Shown: positions 22,650-31,914 of the stretch, one piece after another
Layout of the letters: each line of letters begins with the position of its first letter
How positions within the stretch are numbered: the first letter of the stretch is position 1
NCBI RefSeq assembly: GCF_001039355.2
Contig: NW_019773736.1
Location: forward strand, 279,600 to 343,599
Reading direction: 5' to 3'
Length of the DNA stretch: 64,000 nucleotides
Source: Lingula anatina
Lineage: Eukaryota; Brachiopoda; Lingulata; Lingulida; Lingulidae
Notes under the pieces: generated by a model
Told to the model about the DNA's origin: nothing
The model's database searches: none
Seen by the model: the letters and a program-made list of their open reading frames with translations, nothing else
Position numbers and translations under genes: made by a program

Positions 22650-22950
22650 CAAACCGTATCCACTCCGTCATCCCACCAAACCTTTGGTGCATGGAGTGAA
22701 TACGATGGTTTGGTAAAATGTACCGTTCTTCCTCCCCGGCGTATTTATCATCTTTATCATCCTACAGATCACAAGGGAAACTAACGTACCCTCTTTGTCG
22801 CACATGCGCTGATACACTGCAGCAAACACATTGTCAGCATATAGTGACAATGAACGTTGTTTGACAGGCACGTGAGTAAATGTTAAAATAAAGAAGGCCG
22901 TTCCGAAAGGTTGTGTGATTAAAAATTTCCAATACATTCGGCACAATGAT
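22650..22950. other. Unassigned fragment between two transposon relics
   Basis: A minus-strand frame of about 90 residues (22946-22668) contains SLSLYADNVFAAVYQR and ends at a stop. I recognise no family. It may be debris of the LINE or of the polymerase relic on either side. Confidence 0.3.
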
Positions 22951-22978
22951 TGTGTGAGTGAGTACCGACCGATTACAA

Positions 22979-24105
22979 ATACGGGGGTCTATTCTCTGGC
23001 TATAGCAATACCTTACTCAAGCTCAAACGAGAGGCCAGCGTCTATCCCCCAGATTGCACGACACCACAGCTGAGAAGGCACTACATTGGTTCCTACTTTA
23101 CCAAAGAGGTTATCCGACTAGACCAATACCAAATTAAGAAGAACCCAGGTCTTAGAGCTATATCCAAACTGATGCTAAACAGTTTTTGGGATACGTATAA
23201 ACAGGTAGCATTATTTTACTATATGTACTTATTCTGCGCTTCACGCAAATATATTAACATTTGTATTTACCATTCAACGAAAATGAGAGTCATAATATCG
23301 TGCTTATAACGTAGGAATTCGGTGTGTTACCGTGTTTTTCTCAGTGTATAATTCGCACCAGCAAATTAAAACATCTGTAATTCGTGCATTTTCACTGTTT
23401 TAACTAATATGGTAATGTTATTTCGTTGACTATTTTAGGCAGATTCGGCCAAAGAACAAACATGACACGGTCCGAATACGTCACCGAGGTGGACCAGTAC
23501 TTTGCGCTCCTGCTGAACAAATCCCTGGATGTCACCAACGTAATGTTCTTGAACGACGACAAGGTAGAAATGCACTACAAAAAACAGTCAGAGTTAGTAG
23601 AGTTCGCTGAGAAAACCAATTTTGTCATCGCCACATACACCACGCCCGCATGGTTCTCTACGACCATTGAGGTACTGGATCGGAAAGTCCTCCTGCGCCA
23701 CCGATTCCATCATATTCCTCGATGATGGCAGTGCACAAACTAGTGCGTGCCTGGACAGCATCATGGGCAGCTACCTCGGCGACTTCACCGATGAACTAGA
23801 TGAGGGGGAACTAGATGAGGGGGACCACACCACCACACTTGTTTCGGGCGGCTCAAAGAACTATACGCATATACGTTACGGCAAAGAGAAAGACAATACG
23901 TAAAGTGACAGGTTTATCATTGAATTATGAAACCTCTCAGATGGTTATTTATGACACTTTGTATAACATGATGCGAAAGAGGTGTCAGTTACACACAACA
24001 AAATTGCCAGAATCACTTTAGCTAAAGACATCATCTCTAGAAGAGAAGATACAGTTTATCGTGTTGTGTCATTCAGAAAGACTCATTTGATGCGTTACCA
24101 TACTG
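22979..24105 (+). pseudogene. Family B DNA polymerase relic, Polinton/Maverick-like
   Basis: The plus strand reads LKLKREASVYPPDC, KNPGLRAISKLMLNSFW, then after an unrelated insertion of about 235 bases GRFGQRTNM. Further on are CATDSIIF (the YxDTDS catalytic box with its Tyr and first Asp changed), GDFTDEL, SGGSKNY and SLNYETSQ, and finally RITLAKDIISR. This is the C-terminal half of a protein-primed-type polymerase B as found in Polinton/Maverick elements and related viruses. Frameshifts occur near 23640 and 23890, and the changed active-site box adds to the damage, so it is dead. No integrase or capsid genes are seen nearby. Confidence 0.75.
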
Positions 24106-24111
24106 TTATTA

Positions 24112-24330
24112 GTTAGGTGTGATGGCCTAGTGGCTAGCACGCTTGATTCGGGTGTGAGGGGTCCCGGGTTCAAATCCTTTAGCCGCGACTTATCATTCTG
24201 GTAAACATGTAAAACCAGTACTACCTGTACCATGCGGGGGTCAGGACCCGTAAGCTTTGAACAGCAACCTGACTAGGAGTTACGATAACTCTACACAAAA
24301 AAACCTACTGCCATAGTAGCAAAAATCCAG
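24112..24330 (+). mobile_element. tRNA-derived SINE-like module
   Basis: A box tggcctagtgg and B box gggttcaaatcc stand at the spacing of a tRNA promoter. The acceptor and T stems do not pair well, so this is not a functional tRNA. It continues into unrelated sequence (about 24190-24330) and abuts the RTE element. It could be a separate SINE or a tRNA-like 5' leader of the LINE. Confidence 0.55.
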
Positions 24331-24399
24331 CCGGATCATAAGGCTAGCGGAGGAAAAACCGTATACAAACATAGGGCAGGCAAAGCTCTTTAGTGTGTT

Positions 24400-27282
24400 C
24401 ACACAAGTTTGCCTAGGAATGGTGTTGCCAACTTCAACACCCTCTCCCAACCCGCAATGGCCAGCGTGGGATGAGTAGGCCTAAAATCCAGCATGAAACA
24501 CCCAACAAACACACGGCCTCCAGTACCCAGCCGCACAAACGCCTTGAACATAGGAGGTGATCCTGATTCAGACCAGCAGAGTGCAGGAGGTGCTAAGAAT
24601 CTCTGGGGCAGCAAGGATCACCGAACATCAAGACCAGTGAAAAATTTCAACATCATTACTTACTACATTAGAACTCTGAAGAACAATGAAAGACTTGCAG
24701 AATTGGAAACTGAACTCCAGGACACCGGAGTTAAATGGCATGTGATAGGCTTGTCAGAAATTAGGTGAGCGGAAGAACGCTTAATTACCTTGAATAGTTG
24801 AACAGTTGACAACAGACTGCCACTACCACATAGTCATGGGTGATTTCAACGCCAAGATCGGGATAAAGTCAGACGAACAAGAGCGTGCCACAGGGAAATT
24901 TGGCAGCGGAGAGAGGAATGAAAGAGGAGACTTACTGATTGAATGGGCGACAGAAAATAACTTGAAGATCATGAATACCGTCTACAAGAAGAAGATATCA
25001 AGAAGATGGACATGGCAAAGCCCAGATGGATGTACAAGAAACGAAATTGATTACACCATGACAAACAGACCGAACATCTTCACGGATGTGAAAGTGCTAA
25101 ACAGACTGGATGCGGGCAGTGACCACAGAGCAGTTATGGGAGTGATTAGGATCAATGTCAGGAAGGACAGACAGAAATGCCTGTCAAATCCATCAAAGTA
25201 TCGAGTAACTGGTCATAAAGAAAGACGAGTTCCAAATCCTCCTAACGAACAGATTCAGTGCACTAGAGCTAGAAGGTGAAGATGGAGTAGATGAAATGAA
25301 CGATAGAATAACGACTACCATCCTAGAATGTGCTTCAGAAGTCGCACCGGCCAGTAAAATGAAGGACTCAAAGCTCTCAACAGAAACGAGGATTCTCATG
25401 AAGAAAAGACGGATGATGAAGAAAACGGAGGTAAACAACAACAGGGACATCAGAAACAACATCGAATATGCAGAACTGGATAAGACCATCAAGAAGAAGG
25501 CAAGGGAAGACATCAGGAAGCAGAACATGAAGAAGATAGCAGAGACCATCGAAAATGGAAAGAGCATGAAAAGAGCAAAGAGATCCTTTCAACTAGGGCA
25601 GGATAGAATGCTGACTCTTCTAGACAAAGATGAAAATGAGCTCACCACACAAAACCAAATATTAGAACGAGTAGAAGAATTCTATTGAGAGTTGTATGAC
25701 AGCAACAAGGGAATAGAAATCTCAACAAGGCATGCGATCTACCAGACATAACAGCTTGGGAAGTAAAGTCAGCAGTCCAGAAAATGAAGAACGGAAAGGC
25801 AGCAGGAAATGACAACATCATAGCAGAAATGGTAAAAGCAGGAGGAGATATCCTATCTCAGGAATTAGCCAGGCTCTTCACAAAGTGCTTACATCTGAAG
25901 GAAATTCCTGTAGCATGGAAGAACGCCAACATGGTCATAATGTTCAAAAAGGGCAATAGGAAAGACATCAAGAATTACAGACCCATCTGCCTACTTTCTA
26001 ATTTGTACAAGATTTACATCAAAATATTGACCGAAAGGCTAACAAGACAACTAGATGAAGCGCAGCCAAAGGAACAAGCAGGTTTCAGAGGCCAGTACAC
26101 CACTACTGATCATATGCACACTGTCAACCAGCTCAAAGAGAAATGTCTCAAGTATAACATTCCACTATGTGTAGCATTCGTTGATTATGAAAAAGCCTTC
26201 GACTCAGTAGAAACCCAGTATATACTTGCATCCCTGCAAGATCTAGGGATCGAAGATGGATACGTAGATGTCCTCAGAGACATATACACCGATAGCTCTG
26301 TAACAGTCAAACTACACAAGACCACCAATAAGATCAGGATCAAGAAAGGTGTACGCCAAGGAGATACAATCTCTCCTAAACTGTTCACAGCAGCATTGGA
26401 ACGTATATTCAGGGATCTAGACTGGCAAGACAAGGGCATAAACATAGACAGTACCAGGCTCAATCACCTTAGGTTTGCAGACGACATCATAATAGTAGCA
26501 GATGATGCAAAAGACCTCGAAGAAATGCTACAGGCGTTAGCAGATGAAAGCGCAAAAAGTGGGCTAAAGATGAACACCAGCAAGACAAAGGTGATGTTTG
26601 GACCACTAACCACCCCTTGCACAGTGAAGGTCAACACCAAAGAGATAGAAGCAGTAGAAGAGTATATATACCTTGGGCAACGGTTCAGCCTTAGTGATCG
26701 AACACTGGAGAAAGAAATCCAACGAAGGATAAAAGCAGGATGGGCAGCATATGGGAAGCACAATGACATCTTCAAGAGCAACCTTCCTACCTGCCTGAAA
26801 AAGAAAGTGTTCAATGCTTGTGTGCTGCCGGCAATCACCTATGGTTCAGAGACCTGGGCACTGAATGCCTCCATGGAACACAAGCTACAAGTAGCTCAGA
26901 GAAAGATGGAAAGAATTATGTTGAACATCAATCCAAGAGAGCGGAAAACGAATGTATGGTTACGTGAACAGAACAAAGTCAAAGACGTACTATTCACAGT
27001 TAAAGAAATGAAATGGAGGTGGGCAGGACATGTCAAAAGAATGAAGGACAATAGGTGGACAATCAGGCTTACAGAATGGACCCCAAGGTATGGACAAAGA
27101 AAAAGAGGAAGGCCGGTCAAACGATGGAGGGATGGATTAGATGACTATTGGAAGTCTTGGAAGAAGAAACCTTGGCCAAACTGGAAATCTGAGGCTTAGG
27201 ATAGGAAACAATGGAAAAAAGCATGCTGAGGCCTTTGTCCAACAGTGGAACAATATAGGCTCTAAATGATGATGATGATAAT
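24400..27282 (+). mobile_element. RTE-clade non-LTR retrotransposon, inactive
   Basis: The order is: endonuclease start (NFNIITYYIRTLKNNERL...GLSEIR, 24646-24765), then GDFNAKIG and GSDHRAV from the endonuclease C-terminus (24838-25160), then reverse transcriptase 25784-27199. The RT has KNGKAAGNDNI, NYRPICLL, DYEKAFDSV, GVRQGDTISP, LRFADDIII and a C-terminal block with WAGHVKRM and RGRPVKRW. The element ends in a TGATGATGATGA tail (27265-27282). The end type and the ERNERGDLL/SPDG wording fit the RTE/BovB clade. About 100 residues of endonuclease are missing between SEIR and GDFNA, and stops or shifts occur at about 24768, 25280 and 25688. The RT frame itself (471 codons) is intact, so decay is recent. 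Confidence 0.9.
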
Positions 27283-27951
27283 ACTGTTATTGACTTTTTG
27301 AATAATGATCATCATTATTATCTAACAGTTAAATTTGCGTTTAATAGATGCATACTTTTTTTATATAAATTGTCTTGTAATTTTCAACGTATATATAATG
27401 CCTACTGTATCACTATTATCATTTTGGGCTGCCACGTTGTACTTTTGTGTATAATAAAAACATGTTTTGTTTACAATACATTTGTCTTTGCCACTTTTTC
27501 AGTGACGTCATACCGTTGTCTTGACTCCTTCTTGACATCTTTTTTATTCAAACTTTATAGCATAAAAGTTTGAATTTTACTTGTTTGGGCATGCTTTTCC
27601 ACTACGTCATATCGTTGTCATGGTAAAACGTAAACAAAAATATAGAGTCTTCTTTGTTTATCCATTTTTTCACTCAACAAAAGACTTGTTTTTTGTAAAC
27701 ATCCTCCATTGAGTTTTTCTTTGTCAAAATGATGTAATATAACAAAAGAAAAAAAAAAACCTACATATACTCTCAACTGTATCCCCAATGTTACTTCTGG
27801 AGATTGATGCTTTCTTCCACATTGAACAGATTTAATCATTAACGTACATATATAATGTGTGTTTGTGTGAGTGCGGTCCCTCCATGTGATGGTTGCATGA
27901 CATCGCTCCTCTTTACACTTCCCAATAAATCATATCCAATTCATCTTACAG

Positions 27952-30900
27952 TACTTCAACTGGACAGATGGGGGAGCTTTTGTATACAATGAATGGTACG
28001 GCCCAAAAATTTATGGATTCAATTCATATAAGATTCCTTTCACACTGACAACAATTGTCATGGAAGATGTTCTACAGCCGGTCCGAGGCGACGAGCGCGA
28101 CTGTGTCATTATGATGACATTTCTACAATTTCCCACTCAAGGGAAAACACGCTGGGGGAACTGGGCCAAAGTCCCGTGTCATCAACCAATCTGCTGTATG
28201 GCTGCAATCTGTAAAAAACCTGCAGTTCCGGCATCAAAAAAGAAGTCAACTACAGCCGCTTCCAAATCATTGCTGTTAAATTCCACAGCATCCCAGTGGT
28301 ATACGCACCATGAAACCTACTGTCCAGAGGGTTGGGTGTATATAGCAGGACGTTGTGTGCTTCTACACACCCTTGCCAAGATTGTAGCCGAACTAAAAGT
28401 TGGACACGAAACTACGTATGTGTCCCATTACTCCCCACTATATTGGTCCTTACCGCCAGGCACCAACCTCACCAATAGCGCAGCTGTGGAGGCATGTAGG
28501 TCCCTGGGTGGAGATTTAGCCCCCTTTAACAGCACTTTACACAAGGACCGAGATATTCTTCAATACATCAGTATTTGGGGCAAAGAACTCACTTGGATAT
28601 CTCCAACAAGTTTGGAAATACATACATCACGACCACTCTCAAATATCTTAGCTGTGTGGGTGAAGTCCCCAGAGAACATATGCAGAAGACTTAAGTATAC
28701 TAACCATCTGTTCATAGATGACATGGAAGGACTATGCCAAGACGTTGACCGCCGTGAGTCGCTCTTGGCTCTTTGTGAGATTGCTTCGAAAAGCAACATT
28801 TTAAACTGTTCACAGCACCAATTTAGATGTCAAGATGGCAGTTGTATATCTACTGTTAATGTGTGTGATGGGACCTGGGAGTGCGCTGAAGGAGAAGATG
28901 AGAAGAATTGTACATGTGGACAACACACTTTCATTTGTTCCGATGGCTCATGTATCCCAATTAGTAAAGTATGTAATCATATCAACGACTGTCCAAATGG
29001 AACTGATGACGAGAATTTTTGTGTCTATCCGCCGTGTAAAGCAGGGCAGTACAGATGCCAGAATGGGGAATGTATCGACGAGAAAGACAAGTGCAACTTC
29101 TTTAAAGACTGTTCAGATGGATCTGACGAAATTCCCCAAATTTTGTGCCCATGTAAGAAGTGTTACTCTGGCAGATGCGTAGCTCCTCAAAACATGGACG
29201 ATCGCCATCCGGATTGCTTTGGGGTGACACAAGAGGATGAGTCACTTTCAATGATTCCAGTAATTAAGGGCAGGTCCTTAAATTGCCAATATGGTACCTG
29301 GTCACAATATTTCTCTCTGCCTTATTGTTCGAACACTAATGAAATGAGATGCGCACCCGAACATGTCCGGTGTATTGATCGACAACTGGCATGCGTTCAC
29401 GACAAAATCAAGCACGAACGATTTCAAACATGCAGTGGATTTGAACATTTAGAAAACTGCGCCAGCTTTCAGTGTCCACACATGTACAAGTGTCCTGGCT
29501 CGTATTGTGTCCCACTTCGACAGGTGTGTGACGGGGAGAAAGACTGTCCACGAGGAGAGGACGAAGCTGGTTGTGCTAATTACACATGTCCCAGTGGTTT
29601 CAGGTGTAAAGGAGAACAACAGTGTCTGCACCAGAGCGAGGTATGCAACGGTGTGGTCAACTGCAAATTTTCTGATGACGACGAAAGGTTCTGTGACATA
29701 AAGACATGCCCCATGAACTGTGTCTGTAGTGGGTATTATGTAGACTGCATGGGAGGAAATGCATCCAAGGTACCGAATATATCACCATTCACCAGAGTCC
29801 TTGCTTTTGGGGACAACAAACTTCATTTAACAAACGAAACGTTTGCAAGGTATCAATTCCTTGTGAAACTGAATGTCAGCTCAAACGAAATCAGAACTAT
29901 TCCTATTATGACATTCATCCATTTAAATAACCTGTTAGAGTTGGACCTACGGGGTAACAAATTGCCCTCTTTGCAAGCAAATTCCTTCAATGGTTTGTTT
30001 AATTTGAAAACCTTGTTGCTAAGTGGAAACCCATTAACTAAAATTTCCCCAGGCACATTTGATGGTGTTTCAAACCTAAGTGCTTTAGACCTTAGTATGC
30101 TTCATATCAAGACCATTCATGCACATACATTTAAAGGCTTAGACTCGTTAAAAAATCTGAATATAAGTTTCAACAAAATGTCCACGATAAAGGATGGTGC
30201 TTTTCATGGTTTGTCCAAATTTGATACGGTTGACATGTCTGAGAATGAGGGAATCTTTGTCGAAACTGAAGTTTTCGTAAATTTTTCAGCTAAAACATTA
30301 ATAACAGACAGGTTTGGAATCTGTTGTCTCGCTGTAGGGAAAGTAAACGAATGTTTACCTAAACCTGACGAATTTTCCTCATGCTCTGATCTGCTGTACG
30401 ATAAGTTCTTACAAGTTTCTGTCTGGATTATGGGAATTCTTAGTTTGGTTGGGAACCTTTTTGTTTTTGTGAACAGAATATGTGAAAACAAAATGACCAC
30501 TCAAATCTTTTTCATAGTTAACCTCTCAGTTTCTGATTTTCTTATGGGTGTATATTTGATCATAATCGCCACGGTTGACACTCTCTACCGTGGGGAGTAT
30601 TTTGTTCATGCCGAGGTCTGGACAGATAGTGTGTTATGCAAGACTGCGGGGTTTCTTACCATGCTTTCAACATTGATGTCCATGCTGATATTAATTTTGA
30701 TTACAACAGACAGAATAATAGCCATTGTGTTCTGTATGTTTCGAAAAATTGGAATGAAAAGAGCGTCTGTTTTAGTGACAGTTGGGTGGGTATTTTGCTT
30801 TATCGCAAGTATTATTCCTTGTGTCGAAAATGGATATTTTGAAAAATTTTATGGTCATAATTCTGTATGTTTACCCTTTACTATAAGCAGAGTATACTTT

Positions 30901-31329
30901 GGTGGTCGTGAGTACGCGTACGCCATGTTTTTATTTACCACTCTTTTTGCTTTTGTCTACGTGGCAGGGGGATATATATGGCTAATAAAAAGCGTCTTTG
31001 AGACTCAACAGCAATCTGGACGTGAGGGTTTTGATGAAGTTACTCTTCTGAAAAAAGTGTCTGTTATTTTACTGACAGATTTTGTATGCTGGGGGCCGGT
31101 GGTATTGTTAGGGTTTCTAAGTATGGCCAACGTGCCAATTGCACCACAAGTGTCGAGCTGGGTAGCCGTGTTCGTGATGCCGTTCAACTCCGCTATCAAC
31201 CCCTATTTGTACACGCTTGCCAACGTTAAGCTATGTGGTAAGAAAGAAGAACCATCAACACACTACACTTCTGTAACTAGACATAATAAACAAAAACAAG
31301 TACATGCAGACAAAGAAACCGAGTTATGA
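27952..31329 (+). CDS. GRL101-like receptor, exon 2: CTLD end, LDLa, LRR, 7TM
   Basis: Residues 362-1486. It completes the first CTLD (YFNWTDGG, GNWAKVPCHQPICCMAAIC), then a second, degenerate CTLD-like module (CPEGWVYIAGRCVLL). Three LDLa repeats lie at about 645-765 (CDGTWECAEGEDEKNC type), then a Cys-rich linker and two more LDLa (about 867-945). An LRR N-cap (CPMNCVCSGYYVDC) leads six or so LRRs. The 7TM core has GNLFVFVNR in TM1, NLSVSDFLMGVYL in TM2, TTDRIIAI in place of DRY, FVCWGP in TM6 and NPYLYTLA (NPxxY) in TM7. This is the order of GRL101 from Lymnaea and of the relaxin-receptor (RXFP, LGR type C) branch. The added N-terminal CUB and CTLD modules are unusual. The whole exon is intronless. 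Ligand and G protein are unknown. Confidence 0.9.
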   Translation, partial: YFNWTDGGAFVYNEWYGPKIYGFNSYKIPFTLTTIVMEDVLQPVRGDERDCVIMMTFLQFPTQGKTRWGNWAKVPCHQPICCMAAICKKPAVPASKKKSTTAASKSLLLNSTASQWYTHHETYCPEGWVYIAGRCVLLHTLAKIVAELKVGHETTYVSHYSPLYWSLPPGTNLTNSAAVEACRSLGGDLAPFNSTLHKDRDILQYISIWGKELTWISPTSLEIHTSRPLSNILAVWVKSPENICRRLKYTNHLFIDDMEGLCQDVDRRESLLALCEIASKSNILNCSQHQFRCQDGSCISTVNVCDGTWECAEGEDEKNCTCGQHTFICSDGSCIPISKVCNHINDCPNGTDDENFCVYPPCKAGQYRCQNGECIDEKDKCNFFKDCSDGSDEIPQILCPCKKCYSGRCVAPQNMDDRHPDCFGVTQEDESLSMIPVIKGRSLNCQYGTWSQYFSLPYCSNTNEMRCAPEHVRCIDRQLACVHDKIKHERFQTCSGFEHLENCASFQCPHMYKCPGSYCVPLRQVCDGEKDCPRGEDEAGCANYTCPSGFRCKGEQQCLHQSEVCNGVVNCKFSDDDERFCDIKTCPMNCVCSGYYVDCMGGNASKVPNISPFTRVLAFGDNKLHLTNETFARYQFLVKLNVSSNEIRTIPIMTFIHLNNLLELDLRGNKLPSLQANSFNGLFNLKTLLLSGNPLTKISPGTFDGVSNLSALDLSMLHIKTIHAHTFKGLDSLKNLNISFNKMSTIKDGAFHGLSKFDTVDMSENEGIFVETEVFVNFSAKTLITDRFGICCLAVGKVNECLPKPDEFSSCSDLLYDKFLQVSVWIMGILSLVGNLFVFVNRICENKMTTQIFFIVNLSVSDFLMGVYLIIIATVDTLYRGEYFVHAEVWTDSVLCKTAGFLTMLSTLMSMLILILITTDRIIAIVFCMFRKIGMKRASVLVTVGWVFCFIASIIPCVENGYFEKFYGHNSVCLPFTISRVYFGGREYAYAMFLFTTLFAFVYVAGGYIWLIKSVFETQQQSGREGFDEVTLLKKVSVILLTDFVCWGPVVLLGFLSMANVPIAPQVSSWVAVFVMPFNSAINPYLYTLANVKLCGKKEEPSTHYTSVTRHNKQKQVHADKETEL

Positions 31330-31719
31330 CCATCTTTACTCCCGCCTTTTGTTCGTTTCTGGCAGGTTTTTCGATCAGGGGGAATGTTGAGGCAAGGTTT
31401 GGAGTATTAAGGGCAAAATTTACTTTTCGGATCCCTTTAGACACATGAAAGTTTTTTTTGGCTAATGTTTAGAATTCAGCATGGAATAGTTTGTCAATTG
31501 CATAACAGCATGACACATGATCTATGAAGTTGAAACTTATTAACTGTATATAGTTTGATTCAGGAAATATCTGTAAAATCATGCATGTAAAATAGTTTAT
31601 TAGGTTTTTTTAGAAAACATCATTTTCTATTTGGGTTTGTAAATGGAAAAGGTGGTCAATTTTATATAGTTTTTCAATTTTGTCGTGGCCCTGTATTTAC
31701 ATCTACATGTATCAGGTAG

Positions 31720-31883
31720 CGGTGTGTATTATATGTTGTATGAAACTGTATGTGAAGTTCAATATTCATTTTATGTTGTATGAAACTGTGTGTAAAGTTC
31801 AGTGTGCATTATATATATTATATGGAACTGTATGCAAAGTTCAATGTGTATGATATGTTGTATGAAACTGTATGTTAAGTTCN
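31720..31883. repeat. Tandem repeat of about 45 bp ending at a single N
   Basis: Four imperfect units of the type ttgtatgaaactgtatg...aagttcaat lie in the 3' region of the first receptor copy. The array stops at an N (31883). A further unit fragment appears right after the other single N at 34360, so the array spans both joins. Confidence 0.75.
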
Positions 31884-31914
31884 ATCAAAGTGCCCAATTT
31901 CTCTTATTAAAGAC

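Larger units (their letters stand above)
20813..27951 (+). other. 7.1 kb GC-AG intron of the GRL101-like receptor
   Basis: Donor CAG|GCAAGT, acceptor catcttacag|TACTTC. GC donors need strong pairing around the site, and this one has the full CAG|GCAAGT consensus. The intron is swollen by transposon relics, listed separately: a minus-strand LINE, a DNA polymerase B fragment, a SINE-like module and an RTE LINE. Confidence 0.75.

Noticed and set aside
24114-24185. Functional tRNA gene
   Set aside because: A and B boxes are present, but the acceptor and T stems do not pair, so a SINE-like origin is more likely.
25193-27120. Minus-strand frames of 70-124 codons
   Set aside because: They are antisense to the RTE reverse transcriptase frame and carry no domains.
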